64,000 nt of DNA, taken from assembly GCA_023014485.1 (NCBI GenBank), contig JAJOZX010002716.1, positions 57,501 to 121,500 on the forward strand, in the 5' to 3' direction. Origin of the DNA: Bathynomus jamesi. Its lineage: Eukaryota > Arthropoda > Malacostraca > Isopoda > Cirolanidae. The translations under genes were made by a program, and so were the position numbers. Position 1 is the stretch's first letter. The number at the start of each line of letters is the position of its first letter. Below the pieces are notes generated by a model. That model was not told the origin of the DNA, did no database searches, and was given only the letters and a program-made list of their open reading frames with translations. Positions 31,325 through 42,867 of this stretch are shown piece by piece.

Positions 31325-31362
31325 AAGTTTATAAACACGCTTTTACAATCGAGGGTTTATTT

Positions 31363-32148
31363 CTACCGACTCGAGCTTTTCAATCGTGAACTCATCTTCA
31401 CAACATAGCGGCAATTGAAATAATCTTCTAAATCGTTACGACAACTACGCGTTATATAAAGAAATAGTTCTTCAGGGTGAACGGTGTAGGTGAGCTCAGC
31501 CTTGTACCGATCAATTGCTTTGTACCAAAGTTCATGGTATTTCAAAGAGTCTAAACTTTTTAAATAAACGTCCAGCTCTAGACCATTCTCACCCTGTTCA
31601 GCCCTACACTCGGTAAACCCATCGAGCAGAGCGGTGTATGCGTATTCAAGTACTGTATCAAAATAAAGCATATCCGTAACACGCGCGTCTAATATAGGTT
31701 TCAGCTTGCGGAATCCGACGATTTCAAACATTCTGTCGAGGATGAAACGGTTTCGCGTAGGAACAAGAGCGTTATTATCAGAAGCATTCTTCCACATCAG
31801 CCGTATATCAATGCACGGCCGATCGTTATTTATACACAACGTACATACAACGGCGTATGAGGGTGCGTCACTAATCTGCTCTCTTCTTGTACCTACGTTA
31901 GCAGGTATTTTATAACGATCTTCACTCCACTTCTCAACTATCACGAAGATTCTATTCATCTCCTCGACACTTAAATAAACCCGTTTGTTTGTTTGTCTAC
32001 ATTCCGTTTCCAGTACATAGCTAACGGTACCGGATTTACGCCTGAACACGCGCAACGATTTCGTCACGGACACATCGTACGAGGCGTTGAGAATGCTGCT
32101 CAAAGGAAGTTCCATCGTATTCGAGGAGCGCACGTCCACTCGGTTCAA
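31363..32148 (-). CDS. Polinton hypothetical protein, 261 aa
   Basis: Long uninterrupted leftward frame with ordinary protein composition, unlike the low-complexity shadows around it. Features: an early VFRRKSGTVSYVLETECRQT segment, EMNRIFVIVEKWSEDRYK, a CTLCIN stretch, an LDRMFEIVGFRKLKPILD helix, and a C-terminus rich in Tyr/Glu then Arg/Lys/Ser. No catalytic motif is recognised. That the frame survives while polB is frameshifted suggests either recent inactivation or a short mutational target. Function unknown. Confidence 0.6.
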   Translation of the reverse strand: MNRVDVRSSNTMELPLSSILNASYDVSVTKSLRVFRRKSGTVSYVLETECRQTNKRVYLSVEEMNRIFVIVEKWSEDRYKIPANVGTRREQISDAPSYAVVCTLCINNDRPCIDIRLMWKNASDNNALVPTRNRFILDRMFEIVGFRKLKPILDARVTDMLYFDTVLEYAYTALLDGFTECRAEQGENGLELDVYLKSLDSLKYHELWYKAIDRYKAELTYTVHPEELFLYITRSCRNDLEDYFNCRYVVKMSSRLKSSSR

Positions 32149-32375
32149 GCTCTGAGATAACTATGAGCCGTGTGAGGCACGCAGGTAGGCAGGAACGGTT
32201 CGACGGGCGGCTGACTCGATGATACGTGAATGGGGTTGTTCGAACTATGATCCGCGAGTCGCACCGAATTGTTGTACATATTTGTTTTTCCGGTACAAGA
32301 ATTAATTTCATTACTACCAGACTACGCACCAGACAGTTTACCTCAGGATAAGAACTAGGCACATTTTATGTTTTA

Positions 32376-33076
32376 CTAAACATCTTCACACTCCGGCGCA
32401 CTATTTGAGAGGAACATATGCTCATATTTTTCCTTTCTGCCCATCAAACGATACTCGTCTCTAAAGTCTGTTAAAAACTCACGCAGGGCACTAGCCACAA
32501 CCTCACTACGAACCTCATCATGATATACATTAATATAGTGATAAAAATACTTAAGATTGTCCATGATCACGAGATTCACATTTTCAGTCGTAGGGTATGA
32601 GTAATCGACATGGTGTAGCATGACGTAATACCGCTTGTCACACCACCCATCCGCAAGACTCATTATCCATACCTGCTGCTTCTCTTCTGCACGCGTTGTT
32701 TCTTTTACTTCACGGTATATGTGAGACTTTATAAAGTTTAGCTCTGCAGCATACTTCAGCACATCGTCTGTGCAACGAAAGCCTTCAACGGTCTCACCAG
32801 AACATCCGTAGAGTATTTGTACATCTTGGAACTTCGCACAATCCAATGTGGTTTTAAAAGAGGCATAGGAGGGGGAATAGGAAGTTTTTCGGTATCCACC
32901 ACATCCTGGCACTTTGCTGAATACCATTTCATAAACGTTGTACAAGCAATATTAAAGGTAGCCATTTGAATACACGTCTGATCTTTTCTTCTACGCTGGC
33001 GAATACACGTCTGATCTCTCGGGCTTACTGCAGTCGACTGACCACGCAGGGACTCCCAGATAGTAGCATGACTCAC
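32376..33076 (-). CDS. Polinton hypothetical protein, about 190 aa
   Basis: The main frame 32945-32376 (189 codons) is followed downstream by the 261-residue gene. An overlapping frame 33076-32756 shares its first part and may supply the true N-terminus through a frameshift near 32860. The sequence has SKVPGCGGYRKTSYSP at the start, then RCTDDVLKYAAELNFIKSHI, WIMSLADGWCDKRYYVMLHH and a long acidic C-terminal helix region. No recognised domain. Position beside polB on the same strand suggests an early or accessory Polinton gene. The start is uncertain. Confidence 0.5.
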
Positions 33077-33436
33077 GTTGTGATCTTACAGTGGGCGGAG
33101 CTTAGAACTTTCACCTGCGCACACACCACACACACACACACACAACAGAAAAGTGAAACGCTAATTGAAACATGATTTATTTAATAAACGAGATATTCAA
33201 GTTATATATATATATTTACAAATACGATTTAATAAACGAGATATTCAAGTTATATATATATTTACAAATACGTGTAATAAATCAATAGATACGATTATAT
33301 ACAAGACAAATACGTGTCAGTTAACAATAGAAGCATCAAACGTTATGGTATCCAAAGGGTACGGTATCATAGGTACCAGGTAACTGGTAACGTTTCCTAT
33401 AGGTGTTACGGCACACCTTCGTACCCCTAAGTTCCT
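33077..33436. other. Intergenic gap with a short duplicated segment
   Basis: No gene. The segment TTTAATAAACGAGATATTCA followed by AGTTATATATA occurs twice (33178 and 33229). A (CA)n tract is at 33124-33143. Confidence 0.7.
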
Positions 33437-36400
33437 TCACGCCCCCCAGCTTCTGCGCCCGAAAATTGTGGTGCCTACAATTAGTTGGGGAGGTCGTTCG
33501 CCCTCATCATCGTCCAAACACACTAGATCCTTCAACGATTCAAAGTTAACAACCCGCCGATTCGCATGGTTGAGCGTAATACCCTTTGCCTTCACGATAT
33601 ATTTCATTTCCTCCCCCACCCTGACCCGTACCCCATAAGTTTTAGGTCCTGTTGAGACAAAAGAGTCGGCGTATGCGTTGTCCCCATACTCATCCTTGAT
33701 CTCATCAGTGAGCTCGCCGAGGAACTCCCCAATAGCGGGCATGTATTCACCCTCCCTCTCTGTGAATATCACGCTATCTGTATCGGCATACAATACTCTC
33801 CGCCCAAGAGAATGCAATAGACCCCAAAGTTTTATACGGGCGTAGGCTGTTGTGAAGCTGGCCACAGGTATGTTTGTAACCCTTGAGGTATCTGTGGCCA
33901 ATTCAGTGTTGTTGTACTTTATTATGTAAGTATTACCTACATTCACGATCTCCATGACCTCTTTATCGGGAGCATTGGCATAATCCCAGACATCGCTATA
34001 ACTTTGTGCCAAATGAATGTTCCCTTTGCCGGTATTCTGCGCAAATTTTCCCCATAGACTGTTTAGACACAACTTTGCACTAAAGCGCTTGCCAGGATTC
34101 TTTGCAATTTGGACACGATCAAGTTGTATACCTTCGCGGTCGCGGTAACGTTGAATATAGGCAGACTTTTCATCTTCGGTATCAACTCCTCGCGGATACC
34201 CTGATGCCTCAACCTTATCCTTCAAAAAGGCGTTTATATATGGTGTGAAAAGGTTGGGTAGCTTCTGAAACCTCCACACCTCATGTATCTTCAGTATTCT
34301 ATAACCATGGCGTACGGCTAGGGCCAGCTCAGGACTTGTATATACGCCTCTGATCTTACGCTGGTGGGGTATATGGTTACAATCGCCGTTATCCTCTTCC
34401 GCGCACTTCACGCACAGGGGAAACATGAGAGTGGCATCCATAAATTGCGTGGGGGGAGTACGTCTACGAAAGAGAGCCCAAAGTAACGATCATTCAAATT
34501 TCTTGAAAATTCATTGATGGAGGGCAGGTAGGTCCCACCAGTTTCTCAGGAGCGCCCACGGGGTACGGATTGTTCTTCATCACGTATGGGTATAAAGAAC
34601 AGAAATCGTAGTAATGGAGCTTCACGCCCTCCGTAGGTGGAAAGTATAGTCTGAATGGATTTGTACGTCCTCCAAACAAGCTATCACCACATTTGAGAGG
34701 ATCCAGCACCATTGAACGCTTGATCGTGTTTATTTCCTCACGGTACACCTCGTCTGTCTCCATCCGTGCATCATATTCATGCTCCCACAAGACTTTGTGA
34801 GTGAACTGTGATCCTATAAGTTGATCGCGGGTGCGGGTCCATGCAAGACAGTCGGCAGGAGATCTACCGTGGATATCTCCGGCGATTCCGCACTCAGGAC
34901 GGGGGCATCCATGCCACCAGCATCCGTTAAAGGAGTACACAGTCTTCACACCAGTGACACGGTTTTCACTTAACCCATCAACCCAAAAAACACGTCCATT
35001 AATCTTAATGGGTACTTCACCCGTGTTGCGGGCGTGCTTTATGTATACACCTGTCTGTTGCTGTAGGTGTATGAGCCAGTAAATAGCCTTGTGTCCGTAA
35101 CTGCGGGGTTTTTTCGGTGAATAATGGCTAAGGTGTCTTTAGGCATGAAGTTATTCTTGAACACCGTAAAACATAATGATGCGATGGTGGTTGCGACTTG
35201 CAGTGGATCGCATTTGAAACGGGCTATGTACATCCTTCTAAAGGCCTGGAAACATACTCTAAGCACGCGCACATCATTCACGCAATAACGCTCACATTCA
35301 TCAGCTATATTATAAGGGTTACTTTCATTAAAACTGTTGTAGTATCGATCAAAGTCTTCACGTTCATCCATACAGTCATAGTTAAAATAATGTTTGGGTG
35401 GTGGTGGGCCTACGTAGTTTAAAGTCTCGCTGGTGAGGAAAGTGTAAGGGAAGTATCCTTTGGAAACTTCAGCTGCTACTCCCATCACCTTGGGTAGCTT
35501 TGCTAATTTACAAGGTGTGAATAATAAAGTATCTTTAAATTGTACATTGCCTCTTATCTGCATCTGTATTAATTTGTTGCCTCTTTTCAATGGATCACCT
35601 GTAAATATCTCAGAGGATTCGTGTTCAAGCAACTCCTTATAAAGGAACTGCGTGTCAAACTTTGCCCCGTTATGGGCGAGAATATACACAGTCATTTTTT
35701 TGAACTTGTCGGCTAACTTGACAATATAGGACACAAATAGTTTCACAGGACTATCGCGGACATTCGTTTTAAAAACGTTTGTCCGTTTACCGCATTTGGG
35801 GCACTCGTCACATTCGATCCCATACACTCATCACAGATGGTCTGGCTCACAAGTAAATGTGGAATTACCTCTTTGGTTTCAGCGTTCGTATATGTTTCTA
35901 TATCGTAGTATACAGTTATACAAGGGTTATTTTTAGGCTTAGCATCTTTCATATAACATACATGCTTTACTCCATCCGCCTTATATTCCTCCTGGCATGT
36001 AGGACAGTGAATTTCGTCACACTTGTGCTTAAATTTCCCCCAATTATCCATTGTGTGAAACATACCACATTCACAGATTCTCATTTTCCTGCACGTGCCA
36101 ATTGATTTATGGAAATCAAAGCAGTTATTATTGAAGAATGTGCGTCTACACACATCACAGTCTCTCTTCTCAGCTTCAACTACACGGCTTTCACATTTGG
36201 TGCTTTTACACTGCTCACATACCATGTGACATTCTTTACAATGTCTCACTATATCATCCGCAAACTCGAGGCACCCCTTACACAAATCATGATGTCTCCC
36301 ATATTTTCGACTTTTGTCATAACTCGCGTAAAGCCACCTTATATTACGGATACAACCCAACCCAAATACAACTATACGGACATTCATTTCCTGTTCTACC

Positions 36401-36993
36401 ATTCTCAGCTCTTCAGGACCCATATTACAGTCAAATTCAAGTTCACAGTCTACAGCTAGTTTACGGGCACGTTCCACGACCGTAGGCAACCAAATTTTTT
36501 GAGTCCGTGTATTTTGTACAGTAAACATACGTGCTAAGAGTACTGCTATAAAGCCGCAACCACGATCGACGTTTATATGCTTTCGGTAAATAGTCGGAGA
36601 ATTGAAGTTAAGAGTATACGGTATGGCACTATGGCCCGGAACACGGAATACACGATCAATATTTACCGGGAAGTTGTCCATATTAAACGCTATACTACTT
36701 TGGGCGGCCTGCATTATACGTCCTAATATATATTCTACATCGTCAGCCGCCAAACGTCTAAATGGCACTATCACCCAATAATCATCTACATCACCGTCAT
36801 CTGACCCGAATCCAAAGGACAGACTCGTCCTGACTTCACGCTCGTCGCTGTTCTGAAGAGCAAACTCTACAATACGCTGTACAACCCGGCGTAGCCCGCG
36901 CTCAATTCCATTGCTATACATGGCTCTAGGGTCGACCCTGACTCTATACCGATTTCTAGTCAAGGCTGGGGTGGGGGCTGCGGAGCGCACCAA
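33437..36993 (-). pseudogene. polB: Protein-primed family B DNA polymerase of Polinton
   Basis: About 1,150 codons in four frames, read leftward: 36993-35743, 35827-35039, 34949-34494, 34441-33437. The N-terminal domain has several CxxC zinc-binding pairs (36040-36260). Motifs in order: Exo I YYDIET (~35900), Exo II AHNGAKFD (~35670), Exo III YCVNDV (~35280), a CWWHGCP block (~34910), Pol A YYDFCSLYPYV (~34600), Pol B LCLNSLWGKF (~34060), Pol C YADTDSV (~33780) and a GPKTYG lysine motif (~33640). Every catalytic motif survives, but three or more frameshifts (about 35800, 34990, 34460) make it inactive as it stands. It replicates the element from a protein primer. Confidence 0.93.
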
Positions 36994-37507
36994 CTCAAGC
37001 GTTATATCATCCTCAACAGAACGGGGTGCAACTGTGGCGGATGAATTAGGGGGTATATTAGTGGAAGGTGCTGATGGGGGGGACTGTTGCGTAGGAGGTT
37101 GAGGGTTGGGGATCTATTATTGTAGACTTAACAGAACGGGGGGCAACTGTGGCGGATGAATAAGGGGATATATTAGCGGGAGGTGCTGCTGGGGGATTGT
37201 TGCGTTAGAGGTTGAGGGTTGGGGATCTATTACTGGTGCAACAGGCGCTTATTTCGGTCGCTTTATACCTGACGTGGGGTTCTCTTCATCATACCTCCGC
37301 TTTGGACGTGCTACCGGTATCGCTGGTGAGGGTTCGTTGGCAGGGGAGGAGATCACAACTACACTGTCGTCGAGGTCATCCGTAATGTCAATGATGGGAT
37401 GCTCTACCTCATCGTCATTCACGGTTCTGTGGGAGAAGAAAGCAAAATATAAGGAACAGCACTCAAAATTTGTAATATTTTGTAAATGACCCACTTAGGA
37501 GTGTGAC
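36994..37507 (-). other. Upstream of polB: duplicated Pro-rich segment and short acidic frame
   Basis: A segment of about 118 bp is repeated imperfectly (CAGAACGGGGTGCAACTGTGGCG at 37018 and near 37132). Read leftward it encodes Pro/Ser/Thr-rich sequence. Frame 37494-37249 (81 codons) is acidic, with DDLDDSVVVISSP and a PKRR..GIKRPK nuclear-signal-like end. It may be the detached N-terminus of the polymerase or a separate small gene. Its start lies about 20 bp from that of the ATPase on the other strand, so promoters for both directions must overlap here. Confidence 0.5.
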
Positions 37508-38146
37508 GTGTTAGAAATGGACTCTGTAGAAAAATTCAGATTCACGAGTCCATCCACATGTATTATATCTGGACCTACAGGATGTGGTAAAACTGTGTTT
37601 ATGCTTAAAATCATTAAAGAAAAGGGGGAGATGTTCTCGAAATTTGTGCATAAAGTTATATGGTGCTATTCGACGTATCAATCAGTGTTCAACGAGTACC
37701 AAGATGATATTTTGTTCTACAAAGGCGTATATGACGTTAATTCGTTAAAGGGAAATGAAAATACAATCATTGTAATTGATGATCTCATGTTGGAGATGGA
37801 TAAAACGTTTGGCGAGACATTTACAGTATTCTCCCACCATCTTAACATAAGCGTGTTCTTCATCAATCAGAATCTATTTTTCAAAAATAGATACATGCGC
37901 GATGTGTCGTTAAATACACAATATCTAGTCTTATTCGCGCAACGTAGAGATGTATCACAAATTGGGGTATTAGCCAATCAAATGTTCCCGAATCAGCGTA
38001 AGGAGTTTTTGGAAGTTTTTAAAGAAGCTACAAGCACGCGTTACGGATATTTGCTTTGCGACCTTCATCCGCGAAACACGTTTAGAGTGCTTCTACGAAC
38101 GAATATATTTCCAAACGAGCCTGAAACGGTGTATATTCCAGAATGA
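37508..38146 (+). CDS. Genome-packaging ATPase (A32/FtsK-type) of Polinton
   Basis: Intact frame; the ATG at 37517 is the likely start. Walker A is GPTGCGKT (~37573-37596) and Walker B TIIVIDDLML (~37763-37792), followed by an HHLNISVFFINQN segment typical of A32-like ATPases, which pump DNA into capsids. The length of about 210 residues fits Polinton homologues. It opens the rightward gene cluster and its stop overlaps the start of the next gene by 4 bp, suggesting one transcript. Confidence 0.9.
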   Translation: MLEMDSVEKFRFTSPSTCIISGPTGCGKTVFMLKIIKEKGEMFSKFVHKVIWCYSTYQSVFNEYQDDILFYKGVYDVNSLKGNENTIIVIDDLMLEMDKTFGETFTVFSHHLNISVFFINQNLFFKNRYMRDVSLNTQYLVLFAQRRDVSQIGVLANQMFPNQRKEFLEVFKEATSTRYGYLLCDLHPRNTFRVLLRTNIFPNEPETVYIPE

Positions 38147-38466
38147 CAAAGAGACTAAAGAAATACCGTGAATTAATAAAAATCTATCATCGACTGCCCC
38201 GGGGAATGCAGCAGATGTTTATTAAAAATATCGACGCCGACTTTTTAAAATGCATCTGTGAAATCTGTCTTAACGTTATAAATTGCAATGTATCAATGAA
38301 AACCCCTCAGAAGGCTCGCCTACGCAGCTACAAGAACATAATACGTGCACTCGCTCGTAAAAGTCAAACTGTAGCGAAGAAAAAACGAATTATTGTACAA
38401 ACAGGAGGGTCATTTCTCCCCATCTTATTTTCAGTTTTGTGTCCTTTACTGACTAGATTAATATAA
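38143..38466 (+). CDS. Adenovirus pX-like basic core protein
   Basis: 107 residues, strongly basic (AKKKRIIVQTGGSFLP), ending in a hydrophobic segment. The layout of Lys/Arg-rich middle, a VQ-GG-FLP motif and hydrophobic tail resembles the pX-like proteins of Polintons/adintoviruses, which are thought to bind packaged DNA. It overlaps the ATPase stop (ATGA) and its own stop sits beside the next ATG. Assignment rests on motif memory; no structural domain is visible. Confidence 0.6.
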   Translation: MTKRLKKYRELIKIYHRLPRGMQQMFIKNIDADFLKCICEICLNVINCNVSMKTPQKARLRSYKNIIRALARKSQTVAKKKRIIVQTGGSFLPILFSVLCPLLTRLI

Positions 38467-39210
38467 TGAAGAAAGTGGTAGTGATTCCCCACGAGGTGTA
38501 CGCTTCACTGCAAAGGAATCCAGACACGGATCTAGATCTCCGTAAAAGCAGACTTAAAAGAATGGAAAGCGAATTGCTAGCCCTATTAAACAGTGAAAAA
38601 ACACCTGATGAGAAAAGAATCTTATACCAAGAAGCTCTGCAGAAATTTCTTCACGAGTACGAAAATTATAAGAGCCCTACAGAGATTCCTGTGGTTATTA
38701 GGCACAGCACGGGGGACGATGGACATGGCGACATAGGATCTAGCCCGACGATACAGCTGACCAACCAAAAATTAAGGGATTAGCCACACAACATATCGAA
38801 CATGTATTAAAAAGCACCCTCCACATACATTGATGAGTAAAGGCTTAAGTCTTTATAATCTATTGAATGAGGATCCAGCCATACAATGGACCGATACAGG
38901 CGAGATCATTGTGGAAGGATCAAAGGTACAGGGATCGAATATCGTAGACATTGTCCATGATCTGGTGAGAAAGTGGGATAGGCCATCACCATCAGGATGG
39001 AAGCATATTAAAGCAAGACTACAACAAATAAATGTCCCTAAAACGTTGATAGGAAATCTGAACAGGTTAAAAGACTTGGAACATGCAACGCATGTGACAC
39101 AATTGAAGGCGCCGTCACCCCCTGCGGTAACACCTTTGAAGAGGAGCAAGAAGAGGTTAAACCAACCCTACCCACGTGCCTCTAAAATACGCAAATGGCT
39201 AACGTATTAA
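38466..39210 (+). pseudogene. Conserved Polinton small protein (two frames)
   Basis: Frame 38466-38783 starts MKKVVVIPHEVYASLQ and contains a Leu/Glu helix region (LLALLNSEKTPDEKRILYQE). Frame 38830-39210 contains AIQWTDTGEIIVEGSKVQGSN, GWKHIKARLQQINVPKTLIG and a basic Pro-rich end. In other Polintons these two blocks occur in one protein of about 250 residues, so the gap of 46 bp with stops probably marks a frameshifted single gene. Function unknown; the position between the pX-like gene and integrase is conserved in related elements as far as I recall. Confidence 0.55.
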
Positions 39211-40255
39211 CTAAACGCTATTATGACATTTTAACCCATCCTCTTACGGCGGCGTAGATAGACTGTACAGAAGTGTTTACGGAGTAGGAAAAAAAGATGT
39301 TGAAAGATTTTTGAGGGAGCAGGACGCTTATACGCTTCATAAGCCTGTGAGAAAAAGGTTTAAAACAGCCAAGACAACGGCTTCCTCGATTGATTCTATT
39401 TGGCAAGCAGATTTAACAGACATGCAAAGATATTCTGTGTATAACGATGGTTACCGCTACATTATATTCATAATAGACGTATTCTCTAGATATGTGTGGC
39501 TAGTTCCTCTGAAAAATAAATCACCTGAAACAGTTGCTAAAGCCACCAAAACGCTAATGTTAAAAGAAAACAGGGTTCCTGGCTCTTTTTGTACGGATAT
39601 GGGGAAGGAATTTATAGGCCGTGCTTTTCAGAACATGTTGACAGAGTTTAATATCACCTATTACACAACCAATTCTATACATAAGGCTTCTTTAGCTGAA
39701 AGAGTTCAGCGCACCATAAAGGAACGCATGCACCGTTATTTTACACATAAAAACACATACAGATTTCTAGACATTCTGGAATCATTGGCATCATCCTACA
39801 ACCGCTCACACCATCGCACGATTGGGACAACACCTAACGATGTTTTAGAAAGAGGTACGCTCCCGAGAAGAGATGGATCACCAACACCACTACCACACTC
39901 GGCGCGCTTCAAAATCAATGATTATGTAAGGCTGTCGCGTTCGGGGAATAAATTCGCAAAGGGTTTTAAGCAAGGATGGACACGCGAGATTTTTAAAGTT
40001 AGGGCTATGAGACCTAAAGGTGAGACAATGATGTATTACATTGAAGATTTGAATGGGGAAGAAATCTCAGGAGGTTTTTACCTCGAGGAATTGCAGAAAG
40101 TTGCGTTTAATTTAGGAAAAAATGTGTTTAAAACTGAGAAAATTTTAGGAAGCAAAGGTTCAGGAAAGAGAAAAATGTACCTGGTGAAATGGCTAGGGTA
40201 CCCAGAAAGCTTCAACATCTATATAAAAGCTGATGCAATAATGAAGCTTAAATAG
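39195..40255 (+). pseudogene. Polinton retroviral-type integrase with chromodomain
   Basis: The likely start is the ATG at 39195, followed by KRYYDILTHP; a 1-bp shift near 39240 moves into the main frame, which is open from there through 40255. DDE residues: Asp in WQADLTD (~39400), Asp in CTDMGKEF (~39595), Glu in SLAERVQRT (~39700), with 33 residues between the last two by my count. A C-terminal chromodomain-like segment (KMYLVKWLGYPES) lies near 40175-40215. The family joins element ends to target DNA and makes the 6-bp duplication seen here. Apart from the early shift it looks intact. Confidence 0.9.
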
Positions 40256-40263
40256 TATGCAAC

Positions 40264-41119
40264 ATGGTTCCTAACCATTTCTACGTCACACTCCCATCCT
40301 CCTCGTCCCTGTCTGTACACCCTAACAACACATTAGCCAACTTTGTAACAGAGCTCCACGGGCACATTGAATTGGGTCGTGATTCCTATGAGGTGGGGAT
40401 ATGCGAAATTCAGCTGGACACCATCTTTTTAAATATTGAACATAAAGAAACCGTTTTTACGATTCTTAGAGACATTGACGAGTGTAAAAAAGCTGGGGTA
40501 GCTATGGATGAAACTATGCGTATCGCTCGGACTAAGGCTGCACGGTATTACAGTACAGAAGTAAGACTAGGACCGGGTGAATATGGTTCGGTCGAGGATG
40601 TTGTGAGAGGCTTAAAAGTAAGTTTAAGAAACTCAAACCTTACGAATGATTTAGTATACGTAATCGTAAACAACCCTGCACATACACTAATCCTAAAATC
40701 AAAGACTAACAGACGTATTAAAGACCATAGAAAGTTCAAAATTCTAACCAATGGCCGATATAGCGCAGCCTTCCAAAGAGACGCATTTCACGAGACAGTA
40801 TAACTTGTCCAGATTAATGTATCAATTGAAGATGGAGAAATTGGCTGAAAGGTCCCCAGACATGTGCTATATTTACAGTAATATAGTGGAGCACCAGTTT
40901 GTTGGGGATACCCAGGCACGCCTGCTGCGCATTGCTCACATCCCCAACCAAAGAGGAAGGAGTTTGAGTATTACATATGACAGACCCCATTATGTGAATG
41001 TCGCAACTAATTTAATAGCCAATATCTCAATATATATAAGAACGATTGAGGGTGAAAACTTCCCATTCGGTAACGGGTGCTTAACAGTGAAGCTACACTT
41101 TCGACGCACTGAGTTATAA
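40264..41119 (+). pseudogene. Polinton minor capsid-like protein (two frames)
   Basis: Frame 40264-40803 starts with NHFYVTLPSSSSLSVHPNNT and GHIELGRDSYEVGICEIQ. Frame 40751-41119 contains YIYSNIVEHQFVGDTQARLL, a PHYVNV block and FPFGNGCLTVKLHFRR. Together they match the pattern of the conserved Polinton protein recorded in nematodes and others and regarded as a penton-like minor capsid protein. The two frames overlap by 53 bp, with a single shift near 40780. It follows integrase by 9 bp. Confidence 0.7.
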
Positions 41120-41475
41120 TGGATAGAAAGCCTTCACCGTCTATCGAGGGGTGAGATACCAGCGCGGTAGTGGGACTTGGATCCATTTTTTCATCCATTA
41201 CTACGTACGGCTGTTCCTTTGCTGAAGAGGGGTGCCAGATACCTCGGAAGGAAAAGCGCTACAATCAGGCTTACACTGCAGAAGACATATTGGCCGGGGC
41301 TAAACCTAAAGAAGCTCTAAAAAAACATTTAAAGCGTACACGGGACGAAATCATCAAGATGCAAAGAGAAAAATGCGTGGTGGCGGGAAGAAGAAGAAGA
41401 GGGCTGCCAGGAAGAAGGGGTCACGTGGTATTAAACGTAAAAGGCTATCAAAAAAGAAGTGATGTAAGCGAATGA
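41120..41475 (+). pseudogene. Membrane-active-peptide-like small protein (pVI-like)
   Basis: The open frame 41170-41475 begins GLGSIFSSI and later reads DILAGAKPKEALKKHLKRT, ending in basic sequence. The amphipathic, basic character and the place just before the major capsid gene match the pVI-like protein of Polintons/adintoviruses. Between about 41200 and 41270 the family-like sequence lies in another frame, and the usual N-terminal lead-in upstream of 41170 lies in a third, so at least two or three small shifts have broken it. Confidence 0.5.
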
Positions 41476-41583
41476 AACTATGGTTGACCACTTTTTTGAC
41501 TGATATAAGCTAAGGACATTGATCTCATGAATCATAGTTTGTTTACCACTTGTCGAGAGAGGAGTCACTATTTCTAACTCGCC

Positions 41584-42866
41584 ATGGCACGCTTCATCCC
41601 CCATGTAGTTCACAATGCTGTAAATCGGAGCTTGTCCCTTTTTGAGCTGCCTCCAACCAAGTTTCTATTGAGCACAGTGACTTTATTACAATTAATCCTT
41701 TAAACACAATTAGTTCCGAGTGCACCTATAGAATTCGTGATACCAGCTCAGGCCCTTACTTTTTTGATCCAAGTTGTGTGCACATGTACGCTAAGCTACG
41801 TATAGCCATTCTGATGGAACGGTCGCGATGACAAATATGCTGTATACCCTGAAACAAACTTTCTGCACTCCATATTCAACCATGTGCGTATATTTAAATC
41901 AGACCAACATTCGGCAGGCACGGGTACTATCATCTACGAGCCTATCTGGAAAATGTCCTCACTTTCCAAAGAAGCGAAGGCTACCTTTTTAAGTGCCGAG
42001 GGATATTATCAACGAAAGATGAAAGTAGTATAAAGGACAAATTTAAAAATCTAAAATGAAATATACGAGTGTTTTGGACGGTTTGCACACAGATTTCACT
42101 TTCCAGGAAAGTTGCTTGTCAACGGGGTGGATATGAAAATAAAGCTCACCCGCACGAGTCCTGAGATCTGCTTAAATCTGGATGCTGATCAAGAAGAGGG
42201 TGCAAAGCCCGTTGTGGTTCACATTAGGACACATACTTCCGCGTACGGCGAGTGAAATTAAGTTCACCAAAACAACTAGAAATTGAGAAAAAATTTACTA
42301 AACGCTACAGTGAAATATCCTATTACAGAGTACAAATCAAACTATATACGGTTCCTGCAGGGTTGGCATCGGAAGCAGATAGAAAACTTTGCCCTGGGAA
42401 ATCTTCCTAAAGGATATTAATCGGTATGCAGGACCATACTTCGGTGAATGGAAATATAAAGAGTGCCTTTAAATTCGAGAATTTCGGACTTAAAAATATA
42501 ACTCTATACGTTAATGGCACTGCTTTGGGTGGAACAATGGGTACGGACTATTCATCAGACGCTGTGTTACCTCTTTGTGCCAGAGCCTATAGTAATCTGA
42601 CCCATATTGCAGGTGATTGTGATGAGCTTGGTAATGGGGTAACGCAGGAAGAATTCATTGATCAATTTAACCTTTATCCGTTTGACATTACACCTGACTT
42701 ATCTGCTAGCGTAAATACCCATTTAACCCCACAGCAGAGCGGAAACATCTCAGTGCGGCTGGAATTCGCCAAGCCTATAGACGCTCCTATTAGTGTACTA
42801 GTATATCTCGAATCGCAAGCCCTAATAGAAGTAGATAGATTTAGGAGCGTTATCACTGACTTTTAA
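41584..42866 (+). pseudogene. Double-jelly-roll major capsid protein, decayed
   Basis: Starts at the ATG at 41584; SLSLFELPPTK is in the first frame, and the continuation (IEHSDFITINPL, SSGPYFFDPSCVHMYAKLR) appears in another frame from about 41670. The middle is scattered (NGVDMKIKLTRTSPE near 42120; FALGNLPKG near 42390). The last 146 codons (42426-42866) form an open frame with ITLYVNGTALGG, EEFIDQFNLYPFDITPDLS and a final SVLVYLESQALIEVDR strand, the C-terminal jelly-roll. At least four frameshifts. This is the worst-preserved Polinton gene here. Confidence 0.8.
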
Positions 42867-42867
42867 A

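Noticed and set aside
36109..36485. Plus-strand frames of 115-116 codons
   Set aside because: Antisense to the zinc-binding N-terminal part of polB; His/Tyr/Thr-rich shadow.
41431..41613. Minus-strand 60-codon frame beginning MNYMGDEACHGELEI
   Set aside because: Antisense to the start of the decayed major capsid gene, which is recognisable on the plus strand.
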